NCBI GenBank assembly: GCA_025517465.1 | Contig: JAOPKE010000011.1 | Location: forward strand, 62,001-126,000 | From: Halobacteria archaeon HArc-gm2 | GTDB taxonomy: Archaea; Halobacteriota; Halobacteria; Halobacteriales; Haloarculaceae | Length of the DNA: 64,000 nt | Direction: 5' to 3' | Shown here: in pieces, positions 27,121 to 36,125 of the stretch | How positions within the stretch are numbered: position 1 is the first letter of the stretch | Layout of the letters: each line of letters starts with the position of its first letter | Made by a program: the position numbers and the translations under genes | Notes under the pieces: generated by a model | What the model was told of the DNA's origin: nothing | Databases searched by the model: none | The model's input: only the letters and a program-made list of their open reading frames with translations

Positions 27121-27633
27121 ATGGTGCGAGGACGCGTTCGTCGGGAAACGAGGGGCGTGAGCCCGGTCATCAGTGTCGTATTGATGGTCGCGATAACCGT
27201 GATACTCGCGGCGACGGCGGGCTACGTGGTGTTCGGGATGGCCGACGAGACGAAGGCAGTGGCACCCCAGCCCGCTATCACCGCCACGTACGACCGGACG
27301 ACCGACGGCGACGGGCAGGCCCTGGAACTCGTGTTCGAGGGCGGCGACACACTGGAGGAGCAGAACGTCTACTTCGTGCTGCAGGGTGCCGTGGCGGTCA
27401 ATCCCTCGGGGTCGAACTCGGCAGCCGAGATAAATGGCAATCAGATCGACGCCCAGATCGGATCGGAGACCACGGCCGGAGCGACGATGACGATAGACGC
27501 CGATGCCACGACAGTGGATACTGGCGCCAACGAACATCTCGACCTGAGCGACGCCACGCTTCGGCTGGTCTGGGACCCCGCGTCCGCCGACATCCAGGAG
27601 ACCGAAACGATCTGGCGCTGGTCCGATAGCTGA
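27121..27633 (+). CDS. Type IV pilin (archaeal PilA-like)
   Basis: 170 residues. The N-terminus RRETRGVSPVISVVLMVAIT has the archaeal prepilin-peptidase site after Gly and the conserved hydrophobic 'H-domain' start (VSPVI.V.LMVAITVILA). A beta-rich extracellular domain follows (about 50-170), with little low complexity. It would be processed by a PibD-type peptidase and assembled into an adhesion pilus. No pilus ATPase is present in the window, so the assembly genes are elsewhere. Confidence 0.88.
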   Translation: MVRGRVRRETRGVSPVISVVLMVAITVILAATAGYVVFGMADETKAVAPQPAITATYDRTTDGDGQALELVFEGGDTLEEQNVYFVLQGAVAVNPSGSNSAAEINGNQIDAQIGSETTAGATMTIDADATTVDTGANEHLDLSDATLRLVWDPASADIQETETIWRWSDS

Positions 27634-27708
27634 GCCATCTTGATCGCCCGCGCTTCCCCGGTCCACCAGGCTGACGTGACCCGGCATCGACGGGAGGACA
27701 ACGGATAG

Positions 27709-28971
27709 ATGTCCACGACCACCGACCGACGACCCGTCCGGGCCGCACTCGCCGCGGGCGTCTGCTTCGGGCTGGCCTACCTCGTCGCCGTCCCGCTGTT
27801 GCGCCCTGCCCAGGTCGGCCTGGCGACGGACGTCTACTTCTTCGCCGCGGAGCGAGTGCTCGTCGGCGAGAGCCCGTACTTCGCCGCACCGCCCGGTCGC
27901 CCGGGCTACGAGTTCGTCTACCAGCCCGTCGTCGTGCTGGCGTTCGTCCCGCACGCCCTCACCGGGAGCGCGGTCGGCGCGTACGTCCTCCAGACCGCGC
28001 TGAACCTCCTGTCGGCCGGTGCCATCGCAGTCCTCTTGGTGCGATACGTCGAGCGCTCGGGGGTCACGCTCACCCGCCTCGACCGCGCGCTCGTCGCGGG
28101 GTTCGTCCTCGCCTCGGTCCACTCGATTTCGGTCTTCGTCATGGGCCAGGTGAACCTCCAGCTGGCGCTCGCGATCGCCGTCGGCGGGATACTGCTCGAC
28201 CGCGGCAGCCAGTCGCGGGCCGGCGCTGCCTTCGCCGCCGCGGCGACGGTGAAGCTGTTCCCCGCCGCTGTCGGGCTGTGGCTCCTCCGGCGTCGGGCCT
28301 GGCGCGCGGTCGCAGCCGCCGTCGCCACCGGCACCGCGCTCCTCCTCGCGGGCGTTCTCGCCTTCGGCCCGTCGCTGTTCCAGACGTACCTCGTCGAGGT
28401 GCTCGCCGGAGAATCGCACACTGCGGAGTTCGCCGGCGGGCTGGACCCGTCGACGATGTACGTCACGGTCCGCCGCCCGCTCGCCGCGCTGTTCCCCGCG
28501 ACTGACCCGACGCTCCTCACGCTGACCGCGCTCGCCCTGCTGGGTCCGGTGGTCGTCGCCGCGTCGTGGGACGTCTCCACCCGCCGCGGGCGTCTGGTCG
28601 CCCTCCTGGCGACGCTCCTCGCGACCATGCTCGTCCTCCCGCTAGAGCCCTTCTACTTTTCGCTGCTCTACTACCCACTCGTCCCGCTGCTGTATCTCCT
28701 CGAACCCGGTCGGGTCCGCGGCGTGTTCGTCGCGGGGACGGTCATCCTGTCCGCCGTGATCAGCTACCCGGCCGTCGAGGGGCTGCTCGCCATCGCGCCG
28801 GTGTCTCAAGGGCTTTCGACGACGCTCGCGGCTATCACCCGGGAAATCTTTCGATTCGCGCAACCGCCACTGGTCGGTGCGCTGCTGTTACTCGCCGGCT
28901 GCGTGCTCTTCCAGTACGAGGCGGTGAGGGAGGACGTCTCGGCGAAGGACTATGAGCTGTCAGTGGAGTAG
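27709..28971 (+). CDS. GT87-family membrane glycosyltransferase (DUF2029)
   Basis: 420 residues with about ten hydrophobic segments. The first extracytoplasmic loop has the D-x-Y-F pattern (TDVYFFAAERVLVGESPYFA), and a later AAAATVKLFPAAVGLWLL segment is characteristic of GT87 enzymes, which use polyprenyl-phosphate sugars. It may add mannose- or arabinose-like units in glycolipid or S-layer glycan assembly. It starts 75 bases after the pilin gene on the same strand, so a role in pilin glycosylation is possible but unproved. Confidence 0.85.
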   Translation: MSTTTDRRPVRAALAAGVCFGLAYLVAVPLLRPAQVGLATDVYFFAAERVLVGESPYFAAPPGRPGYEFVYQPVVVLAFVPHALTGSAVGAYVLQTALNLLSAGAIAVLLVRYVERSGVTLTRLDRALVAGFVLASVHSISVFVMGQVNLQLALAIAVGGILLDRGSQSRAGAAFAAAATVKLFPAAVGLWLLRRRAWRAVAAAVATGTALLLAGVLAFGPSLFQTYLVEVLAGESHTAEFAGGLDPSTMYVTVRRPLAALFPATDPTLLTLTALALLGPVVVAASWDVSTRRGRLVALLATLLATMLVLPLEPFYFSLLYYPLVPLLYLLEPGRVRGVFVAGTVILSAVISYPAVEGLLAIAPVSQGLSTTLAAITREIFRFAQPPLVGALLLLAGCVLFQYEAVREDVSAKDYELSVE

Positions 28972-29070
28972 CCCTCCGGGATGGTCTCGGCCAGTGGAGA
29001 AACTGCGGAATGGAACGACTGTGTTGCTCACTGGGTACTGGGACAGCTATCGATGCAGCCACCGAGAAAG

Positions 29071-29171
29071 GAAAGCCCCGGCTGGCTCCGGTCCCGCGGC
29101 TCGCTGCGCGCTCACTTCGTTCGCGTGCTTGCTTCGCCGGGGTTCCCGGAGCCAGCCGCCCCTTTCATTCC
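29071..29171 (-). repeat. CTGAAAGGGGC hairpin repeat, copy 7
   Basis: Inverted copy with perfect 12-bp arms GGCTGGCTCCGG (29080-29091) and CCGGAGCCAGCC (29146-29157). The loop has GCGCTCACTTCGTTCGCG. The left end is GAAAGCCCC; the right end is CCCCTTTCATTCCC. Confidence 0.8.
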
Positions 29172-29206
29172 CACCCGTTTCTCCTGACGAGCCAGCCGAA
29201 GTGGGT

Positions 29207-29310
29207 GGACTGAAAGGGGCCGACTGCTCGGGGAAGGCGGGCGTAGTAAGCACCGCAGCCGGAGGCGAGGAGCGCAACGAGCCCCCCGACCCGAGCAGGA
29301 GGGGGCTTTC
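29207..29310 (+). repeat. CTGAAAGGGGC hairpin repeat, copy 8
   Basis: GGACTGAAAGGGGC / GGGGGCTTTC ends with arms CTGCTCGGG (29224-29232) and CCCGAGCAG (29290-29298). It faces away from copy 7, 36 bases distant. The pair occupies the middle of the 520-base gap before the cold-shock gene. Confidence 0.8.
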
Positions 29311-29494
29311 GGGCTGTTGTTGAGCGCTCTAGTGGCAGTCGTAGCTCTGACCGATCAACACGGTAGTTCTATCCGTCACGAAGAGACAACGTAGCAACAA
29401 TATCCAGTACGACATCGAAGCGAAGCCACTGCTCGGGCGGGTCAGAAAAATCCGAAAATCAGTCTATGCCGATACGCCTGCGGAAATCACCGAC

Positions 29495-29689
29495 TTACAG
29501 TCGAGTCAGGTTCGTGGCACGCGGACCCTTGTCCGCCTGCTCGATGTCGAACTCGACTTCCGTCCCTTCCTCGAGATCCGGGCCGCCCACGTCTTCCATG
29601 TGGAAGAAAACGTCGTCGTCCGCGTCCTCAGTATCGATGAAACCGTAACCGCCTGTGTCGTTGAAGAAGTCAACCTTGCCTTCTGCCAT
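29495..29689 (-). CDS. cspA: Cold-shock domain protein
   Basis: 64 residues, one complete OB-fold cold-shock domain. RNP1-like GGYGFIDTED and RNP2-like DVFFHMEDV motifs carry the aromatic residues that stack on single-stranded RNA or DNA. Acidic surface, as in haloarchaeal homologues. It probably acts as an RNA chaperone. Monocistronic. Confidence 0.95.
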   Translation of the reverse strand: MAEGKVDFFNDTGGYGFIDTEDADDDVFFHMEDVGGPDLEEGTEVEFDIEQADKGPRATNLTRL

Positions 29690-29884
29690 TGCGAATCAAC
29701 TGAGGAGGGCATCACGGATAACCCTTCCGAGAGAGGCGGTACCACGGAGGTAGGTGGTCACTACGGCCCCATATCACCGGAATACGGCCCCCTCCGTCGC
29801 CGATTCGCCGCCGGATCGGCCGGTCCCGTCTAGCGATCGGCCGGGGGCCGTAGGTTTTTGGTCGCTGGCTGCCACGTCGACACG

Positions 29885-30625
29885 ATGACCGACGACGCGG
29901 CGTGGGTAGGCGCTCACTACTGCGGCGACGAGTGGCTGGCTGTGGCCTTCGACGCCGATGGCTACGACCACGCCGACGTCTTCGACGGCGTCGGCGACTG
30001 CTGGCTCCGGTACCAGGAGGTCGCCGACCGGTTGCTCGTCGACGTGCCGATCGGCCTCCCCGACGACGGGGACCGGGAGTGCGACCGCCTCGCTCGACGC
30101 GCGCTGGGAGCGATGGCGTCGGCCGTCGTCTCGCCGCCGGTCCCCGACGCGGTCCGCAAGCGCCGCCACGGCGTCGCCAGCAGCGTCCACGAGCGCCAGA
30201 CGGGCGAGGCCCTCTCCGAGCGGGCGTTCGCCACGAGCGACGAGATAGCGGTGCTCCGGGACGTACTCAGGGAGTTCCCGAGCGCGCCCGACGTGATCGC
30301 GGAGTCGAACCCGGAGCTGTGCTACCGCGCCATCGCCGGCACGCCGCTGGAACGTGACCCGGCCACTGCGGGTGGCTACGCCGAACGGATGCGGACGCTC
30401 GCGTCGCTCGACCGGGACGCGCCGCCGGCCGTCCAGGCCGCTGCCGAGGCGGTCGCCGGCCACGACGTCGCCGTGCGAGACGTCCTCGACGCGATGGCGC
30501 TCGCGTACTCGTCGTGGCCGGGTAGCGGCGACGTCTACTCGCTCCCGCCGGAGCCCCAGACCGACGCCGACGGGTACCCCATGCGCCTGCTCTACCGCGC
30601 CGACGGGCCGCTCGACGTCGCCTGA
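29885..30625 (+). CDS. DUF429 family predicted nuclease
   Basis: 246 residues. An RNase H-like start (AWVGAHYCGDEWLAVAFDAD; conserved Gly/Asp positions) leads to LLVDVPIGLP with the acidic Asp of DUF429 at the second strand. CDRLARRALG and a Glu-rich ESNPELCYRAIAG motif follow. The C-terminus has DVLDAMALAYSS, the third acidic cluster. The family is predicted to have an RNase H fold, but the activity is not established. ATG at 29885. Confidence 0.82.
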   Translation: MTDDAAWVGAHYCGDEWLAVAFDADGYDHADVFDGVGDCWLRYQEVADRLLVDVPIGLPDDGDRECDRLARRALGAMASAVVSPPVPDAVRKRRHGVASSVHERQTGEALSERAFATSDEIAVLRDVLREFPSAPDVIAESNPELCYRAIAGTPLERDPATAGGYAERMRTLASLDRDAPPAVQAAAEAVAGHDVAVRDVLDAMALAYSSWPGSGDVYSLPPEPQTDADGYPMRLLYRADGPLDVA

Positions 30626-30640
30626 GCGGGACGGACGCGG

Positions 30641-32062
30641 CTATCTGCCCCTCCCTGGTCCGTTCCCGTTGCCACCGGGCCCGTTCCCGTTCGCCTGCTC
30701 CGGAGGGCCCCGTTGCTCGGCCCTGCCGGCACCGTTGCCATTACCGCGGCCGAGTCCCCGACCTGGGCGGTCGTCGCGCTCGAAGAAACTCCCGCGGTCG
30801 TCCTCGAGTTCCTCGCGTATCTCCTCGATCCGCTCGCGGAGTTCCGCGATCTCCTCCCGGAGCTCCGCCGGTCCATCGCCGGCTGCGTCGGCGATCGCCG
30901 CCCGACGCTCCTGTATCTCTTCGCGTAACGCCTGGATCTGCTCGCGTTTCTCCTCGAGAAGTTCTTGGGCTTCCTCGTCGTCATCGTCGTCTTCGTCGTC
31001 GCGTTCGTCTTCTGTTTCCTGGCCCTCGTCGTCGTCTTCGCCGTCCTCCTCGTCGTCGCCTTCCTCGATTTCCTCCGATTCTTCCGTCTGTTCGGTCTCC
31101 TCAGTCTCGTCCGGCTCCTCGGTCTCGTCCGGCTCCTCGGTCTCGTCCGTGTCCCGCTCGGGGGATTCAGTCTCCGTGTCGGTCCTCGTGGACTCCGTCT
31201 CTGTCGCTTCGTCGCCGTCGTCCTCCCGCTCGTCGTCGACGCTGACGCCGGAGAGGTCTCCGTCCGGGCCGGCGACCCCGAGGTGTTCGTCGAGGGCGAG
31301 CGCGAACCGGTCCGGGTCGTCGACGGTGCCGCTGAGGAACTGCCAGTCGGTGACGTCGCCAGCGTAGTGTTCCTCGTAGAGCGTCGCCTGCTCGTTGTAC
31401 GAGGGATCGATCACGAGCGCGCTCGCGTCGTCGAGGTAACCCAGAACGCCGCCGTCGGTCGCCTCGCCGGACCACGTCCAGTCGATCCGGTGGTGGTCGC
31501 CGTCGACGTCCCAGTTGTCGAAGTTGGAGGCCGCGCGCTCGCCGGTCTCGCGGTCCCAGTACTGGTCGTCCCGGACCAGCCAGTCGGCGTTCGCCGCGTC
31601 GACGGCGACGTCCCAGGTCACCGACCCGCCGCCAGCCGACTCATCGCCGGCCGACTCACCGTCAGCCGACTCACTGTCAGACGTCGTCGTGGCCCTGCCG
31701 TGGACGGTCACGAGGCTCAGGCCGTTGGGGCCGTCGTAGAGGAACGTGATGGTCGTCGACTCCGCCTGGAGGCTATGGGTGCCGGCGGACTCGTAGTACG
31801 GGCCGCCCGCGACGTCGTGGACGCCCACGCCCTCGTACTGGTCCGGCAGCCGGTAGCTGTACAGTTCCTCGACTGGTCGGTTACCGGTCAGGGGTTCGAC
31901 GGCGAGCGTCTGGTCGGCCTGGCTGATCCGGTACGATCCGCCGTCCTCCTGGGCGGCGACGGCGCCCGTCACGCCGCCGGCCGCGAGGAGCGTGCCGAGC
32001 GCCTGGAGGGTCGAGCGGCGCGACGGCGACCGCGAGTCGTCTGACCGCTTGTCTGCTGGCAT
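30641..32062 (-). CDS. Tat-exported protein with acidic repeat and coiled-coil tail
   Basis: 473 residues. The Tat-like signal SPSRRSTLQALGTLLAAGG is followed by a soluble beta-rich domain (about 40-260). Next comes a 70-residue Glu/Asp/Thr-rich stretch with EEPDET-type repeats, then a heptad-patterned coiled coil (about 375-440; LLEEKREQIQALREEIQERR, then similar). The tail is Gly/Asn/Arg-rich and basic, ending in an NGNGPGRGR-like run. The charge reversal from acidic to basic is unusual for a haloarchaeal exported protein. I recognise no family. It could form cell-surface filaments or bind polyanion. Confidence 0.72.
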   Translation of the reverse strand: MPADKRSDDSRSPSRRSTLQALGTLLAAGGVTGAVAAQEDGGSYRISQADQTLAVEPLTGNRPVEELYSYRLPDQYEGVGVHDVAGGPYYESAGTHSLQAESTTITFLYDGPNGLSLVTVHGRATTTSDSESADGESAGDESAGGGSVTWDVAVDAANADWLVRDDQYWDRETGERAASNFDNWDVDGDHHRIDWTWSGEATDGGVLGYLDDASALVIDPSYNEQATLYEEHYAGDVTDWQFLSGTVDDPDRFALALDEHLGVAGPDGDLSGVSVDDEREDDGDEATETESTRTDTETESPERDTDETEEPDETEEPDETEETEQTEESEEIEEGDDEEDGEDDDEGQETEDERDDEDDDDDEEAQELLEEKREQIQALREEIQERRAAIADAAGDGPAELREEIAELRERIEEIREELEDDRGSFFERDDRPGRGLGRGNGNGAGRAEQRGPPEQANGNGPGGNGNGPGRGR

Positions 32063-32304
32063 GACTGTCGGACTATGCCGTCACGCCGGTTTTGTTATGG
32101 TGAGGAAATTTGGGGTAAGTCGCCGTTTCGACGTGAACGGTACTCGGTCGAGTCGTGGGCCCGCCATCGGGCCGATGCCTTCGGGCGGTTAGTTCCGCTG
32201 CAGACACTTGCCAGTGGTCGGGGATGGACGACGGTGGGAGCGCGTCGGTGAGAAGCGCTGGAGGGGTAGCGGTGTGACGTGCCAGCGTCGACAGAACAGC
32301 GTCG

Positions 32305-32595
32305 TTACGCTCGGGTTCGCAACTCGATGACGCCGTCGTCGGTGACGACGACGTCGTAGCAGAGGTACTCGAAGGACAGCGCCTTCGCGGACTCACCGCC
32401 TGCCTGGAAGAAGCTGTTCAGGACGTCGGGGTCGATACTGTCTCGTAACGGCGGCAACGAGGCTGGGTCGGTCCCGAGCTCGTCCGCGATGGTGGTCAGG
32501 ACCAGCGTCCCGAACTCGTCGTCGTCAGACGCGGAGGCGTCGATGACGACGTCGATACCACGGTCGGTGTGTGAGTTGTCCATGGGCGTGCTCAT
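32305..32595 (-). CDS. HalOD1 output-domain protein
   Basis: 96 residues from the ATG at 32595 (ATG at 32583 also in frame). It has the HalOD1 pattern: 'V..AIA.elG.DP..LPPL.dsID.d.Ln..f' (LTTIADELGTDPASLPPL) and FEYLCYDVVVTDDGVIEL. HalOD1 domains usually form the output of haloarchaeal signalling proteins; here it stands alone. The longer reading to 32700 adds a basic N-terminus without similarity. Role unknown, probably regulatory. Confidence 0.82.
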   Translation of the reverse strand: MSTPMDNSHTDRGIDVVIDASASDDDEFGTLVLTTIADELGTDPASLPPLRDSIDPDVLNSFFQAGGESAKALSFEYLCYDVVVTDDGVIELRTRA

Positions 32596-33021
32596 CTGTC
32601 GGGGTGTTCGCGTCGACGCCGGCACGCGAGACGCCGCCCGGGGTCGCGTCGCCACTCTCGCTGGGCAACGCTTATTGACTCCGGGGGAGAAGGACAGCAT
32701 GTCCTACCAGGCGTCCTTCTCCGCGCACTTGTCTCTCTAGCACTGCGCCTATCCCGTCACTCGGTTATTAGTCTTATTCTGTAAACATGACACCAGTACT
32801 GACTGTAAACGGATAGATCCGACTCCCTCGCCCGATTTCGGTGACTCGTATAACGTCTCCAGAATGTGTAATACGGGCTGAACGATTTACGGTCGCCGGA
32901 GCAACGCTCAAACGGCTGAATCCGGTGTACCGGGTCGGAGAACGGACAGAGTGCCGGAATCGACGTTCCCCAACCGGCGAGCGTTCGCTCCGACCTTCGA
33001 CGGCGAAACGCTCGCGCGCGC
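32596..33021. other. Gene-free stretch
   Basis: 426 bases with patches of lower GC (for example around 32760-32800, TTATTAGTCTTATTCTG). The largest readable frame is very short. I see no repeat, RNA structure or gene that I can support. Confidence 0.4.
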
Positions 33022-33702
33022 TCAGGAGAGGTGCGGGATAATCTCCCGCTGGAGGTAGGCGAGATACTCCTCGGCGCTCAGGTCGCGGGGCCGGTACAGT
33101 TCGACGTAGCCGCTCCGGGCGGCCGTGACCTTGACCTCGTCGCCGTCGTCGGTGTAGGTCAGCCCGAGCTGGTTCAGGCTGGATCCCGCCAGCAGGTCCT
33201 CGAGGTCGTGGCTCTCCCGGAGGTCGGTGCCGTGGAGGACGCCGCTGACGCCGTCCGCTTCTGTCCCCGAGAACCCTGCCTTCCAGGGCGCGGCGTCCCC
33301 GTGGCGCTCGAAGAAGGCGTCGAGGTCGAGTTCGCCCCGACCGATGGACGTGTTCGTGTCCTGGCCGATGAGATCGAAAGCGAACGTCCCCTTGCTCGAC
33401 CCGGCGACGACGAACTCGCCGGGGACGCCCACGAACTGCGTGTGACGAGTGGCTGTCTGGGGTTCGGCGACGACGCTGACGCCGTCGTCGGCGATGCGGG
33501 CCGACTCGCGTTCGCGGCGGTACTCGCGGGCCGCCCGTCCCGCGAAGGCCGTGTCGCCGGAGGGGAGCGAGAAGACGCGCTCGACGTCGAGCGCCCGGCG
33601 CAGTTCTTGACCGCCCTCCTCGACCGTCTCCGAGAACGAATCGACTACGTTGAACGAACCGTCGACGACCCCGATGACGCCTGCTTGCATGTAGCCGCCC
33701 AT
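33022..33702 (-). CDS. Conserved haloarchaeal protein of unknown function
   Basis: 226 residues from the ATG at 33702 (ATG at 33690 gives 222). No signal peptide. It is mostly beta-strand with a helical end; the C-terminal YLAYLQREIIPHLS is amphipathic. No enzyme motif visible; it contains EDLLAGSSLNQLGLTYTDDG. In-frame codons upstream of 33702 lack coding character. Function unknown. Confidence 0.65.
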   Translation of the reverse strand: MGGYMQAGVIGVVDGSFNVVDSFSETVEEGGQELRRALDVERVFSLPSGDTAFAGRAAREYRRERESARIADDGVSVVAEPQTATRHTQFVGVPGEFVVAGSSKGTFAFDLIGQDTNTSIGRGELDLDAFFERHGDAAPWKAGFSGTEADGVSGVLHGTDLRESHDLEDLLAGSSLNQLGLTYTDDGDEVKVTAARSGYVELYRPRDLSAEEYLAYLQREIIPHLS

Positions 33703-33865
33703 ATCACCAGCCCCCGTTTGAGGGTTTCGCGTTCCGGCGGCGGGTCCAGGTACCGGGCGGACAGATGCCAGACAATCTGGCGATGGGCGGATCGGCGACG
33801 ACGTCGCTCTCGACGGGACTGGCGCCCGAGAGCGACCGTCGCTGCCCCCGGCCGCGGCCCCCTCG

Positions 33866-33946
33866 CTACGGGTCACGCGCCACGCGTATCTCGTCGTCGG
33901 TGACGGTACTGACGGCCTCGAACGGGACGCGAACGTCACCAACGTC
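33866..33946 (-). pseudogene. Remnant of a PRC-barrel-like gene cut by MITE copy B
   Basis: The minus strand reads DVRVPFEAVSTVTDDEIRVA then RDP and stop. It matches the last ~22 residues of the intact gene at 35880-36125 (DIRVPFDAVSTVTDEEIRVP) at most positions. Upstream coding sequence is replaced by MITE copy B. It is therefore a 5'-truncated paralogue. Confidence 0.75.
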
Positions 33947-33949
33947 TGA

Positions 33950-34029
33950 TAGTGGTCGTTGTAACTTTTCACCGGCGTTCGCCGGTACCGTCCACGTCGA
34001 ACGCCGGTAAGGGCTTACAACGACCACTA
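33950..34029 (-). mobile_element. 80-bp palindromic MITE-like element, copy B
   Basis: Inverted repeats TAGTGGTCGTTGTAA / TTACAACGACCACTA, flanked by TGA on both sides. Its core is in the opposite orientation to copies A (minus-strand reading) and C. The flanking TGA on the plus strand stays the same, so the triplet behaves as target sequence. Confidence 0.75.
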
Positions 34030-34109
34030 TGAAATGGGATATTAAGTGGCCGGTGCGGGCCTTAGCGAGGTAATAGTTACTCGAATCGACGCTGAACGAC
34101 GGCGTAGTC

Positions 34110-35759
34110 GTGACTCTTTCACATTCGCGACGGACGGTCCTCGGATCGCTCAGTGCTCTCCCGCTCGCCGCTCTCGGTTTCAGCGGTGTCACCCTGGGAA
34201 GCAGTGAACGAGCAGGAACGACGGTCCCGACGGGCTGGTCACAGTACCGCGCCGGTCCGGACCGGGCCGGTGCCGTCGACGGTGCGGCCGCGCTGGACGG
34301 CCCGTTCGCCGCGGAGGCGTGGGTGGCGAGCGTCGACGATCACGTCTTCGTCGACGAGGCGATCGTCGCCGACGGGACCGTCTACCTGCCGTTCATCCAC
34401 GACGACCTGACGTTTCGCGGTGGCGTCATCGCCTTCGACGCCGAGTCGGGCACGGAGCGATGGCGACACGACGCCGAGCAGGGCGAACCCGGCATCGGGG
34501 GTGTCGGTTCGCCACCAGCGGTCGGTGACGGTCGGCTCTACCTGACCAGTAGCCCGGGGGTGGACCGCGCCCCCTACGGCGGTCTCCACGCCATCGATGC
34601 GGAGACGGGCGAACTCAGCTGGCGCAGAACGGACGGGGGATGGGTGGACGCACCGCTGTTCGCTGCGGGCACGCTCTTTGCCGAGGGCGGGCCAGACGGC
34701 GACGCTGTCAACGCGCTCGATCCCGAGACCGGCGAGATCCTGTGGCGAGACGCGACGGCGTCGAACGAGTACGTCGGGGTCGCAGACGACCTGCTCTACG
34801 GCGTTCGCTACCACTCGGACGACCAGAACGAACTGGTCGCCTGGAGATGCGAAGACGGTGAGATCGAGCTGTCACGGCCCGTTCCGAACGGTCTCGACGG
34901 CGCGGCTGCGGTGGTCGTCGACGGACGGATCTACGGGTCGCGACAGACCGACGACAGGGCGAACGTGGTCGTCGCACACGACGCGAACGGCGATAACCTG
35001 TGGCGGACGCGATTGACGCCCGCGGGCGAACTGGGCAGGCCGCTTCTCAGCCGACCGTCGGTCGCGGGCGACGCGGTCTACGTGACGACGGCGACGTCCT
35101 ACAGGGGCAACTGGGAGGCAGGGATCCAGTCGACCCTCTCTGCCGTGGACGCGAGGAGCGGTGCCGTCCGGTGGGCACGCGACGTCTCGACGCTACTGCT
35201 GGGCCCCCCGACGGTCGTTGGGGACACCGTCTACGTCGCCGGTGAGACCGGGACGACTGGGGACGCGGCCGTCCACGCCTTCGCCACCGAAGACGGGACG
35301 GAGCGATGGGGGTATCGAGCCAATACGCGGTACATCGAACCCCAGTACGCGAGGACGCCGACCGTCGCCGACGGTCGGGTCTACGTCGTGCAACACGCGC
35401 GCGGGGCCGGCGGGAAGGCCAGTCTCATCGCGCTCACTGGAACGGACGAAGAACCCGACGATTCGATGGTGCCGCCGTCCGCAAGTGGGCCGATAGCGGT
35501 GATCAGGACCGACCCCGAGGACGCGGACCATCGCTACCAGGAATACGGGTCGACCGTCACGCTCGACGCCTCGGCTTCGACGGGCGACGTTCAGACGTAC
35601 GAGTGGCGACGGGGGAACCTCGGTTCCTTCGAGCCCGCTGGTCCGATCTTCGACGTCACCTTCGAGCGGTGCGCCCCCACCGACGTGACCCTCCGCGTGA
35701 TCGACGGGGAAGGCCGTCAGGATAGTGAGACTATTTCCTTCGACGTCCGGGACCGGTAG
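34110..35759 (+). CDS. Tat-exported PQQ-like beta-propeller with PKD-type domain
   Basis: 549 residues from a GTG start. The signal is HSRRTVLGSLSALPLAALG with a twin-arginine. About eight PQQ-like propeller repeats follow, each with a 'D..tG...W' motif (AFDAESGTERWRHDAE, AIDAETGELSWRRTDG, ALDPETGEILWRDA). A C-terminal immunoglobulin/PKD-like domain (about 455-549; TVTLDASASTGDVQTYEWRR) is typical of exported haloarchaeal proteins. No catalytic residues seen. It is likely a cell-surface binding or structural protein. Confidence 0.85.
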   Translation: MTLSHSRRTVLGSLSALPLAALGFSGVTLGSSERAGTTVPTGWSQYRAGPDRAGAVDGAAALDGPFAAEAWVASVDDHVFVDEAIVADGTVYLPFIHDDLTFRGGVIAFDAESGTERWRHDAEQGEPGIGGVGSPPAVGDGRLYLTSSPGVDRAPYGGLHAIDAETGELSWRRTDGGWVDAPLFAAGTLFAEGGPDGDAVNALDPETGEILWRDATASNEYVGVADDLLYGVRYHSDDQNELVAWRCEDGEIELSRPVPNGLDGAAAVVVDGRIYGSRQTDDRANVVVAHDANGDNLWRTRLTPAGELGRPLLSRPSVAGDAVYVTTATSYRGNWEAGIQSTLSAVDARSGAVRWARDVSTLLLGPPTVVGDTVYVAGETGTTGDAAVHAFATEDGTERWGYRANTRYIEPQYARTPTVADGRVYVVQHARGAGGKASLIALTGTDEEPDDSMVPPSASGPIAVIRTDPEDADHRYQEYGSTVTLDASASTGDVQTYEWRRGNLGSFEPAGPIFDVTFERCAPTDVTLRVIDGEGRQDSETISFDVRDR

Positions 35760-35879
35760 CTGGTTCCCGGGGCAGCGTCGACGGCGCCGACGGCGGCGGG
35801 ACCACGGCTGACGGCACCCTTCTTTCGACGAGGCGACTGCCGGTGACTGACGCCAGCGGCAGGGTCGGTACCCCGCTCG

Positions 35880-36125
35880 CTACAGGTCTCGCGGCACGCG
35901 TATCTCCTCGTCGGTGACGGTGCTGACGGCATCGAAGGGAACGCGGATGTCGTCCTCGTCGGCGTCGCCGTACCCGAACCCCTCGAGCCACGCCTCGCCG
36001 ATGCCGGGGTCGGGGTCGACGTACGCGACGTTCGCGTCCGCGTCGACCTCGGTGACGATACCGATCTGTTCGTCTTCGGCGTCGACGAGGAACTTCCCTT
36101 CGTCGTCGCTCGACAGTGTTGCCAT
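35880..36125 (-). CDS. PRC-barrel-like small protein
   Basis: 81 residues from the ATG at 36125. Pattern: FLVDAEDEQIGIVTEVDADA for the first strands and RVPFDAVSTVTDEEIRVPRD at the C-terminus. It matches a haloarchaeal PRC-barrel-like family thought to bind RNA or partner proteins. A truncated relative lies at 33866-33946. Function not established. Confidence 0.78.
   Translation of the reverse strand: MATLSSDDEGKFLVDAEDEQIGIVTEVDADANVAYVDPDPGIGEAWLEGFGYGDADEDDIRVPFDAVSTVTDEEIRVPRDL

Noticed and set aside
32698-32739. 13-codon frame starting ATG at 32698
   Set aside because: Too short, with no ribosome-binding or promoter support and no known peptide pattern.
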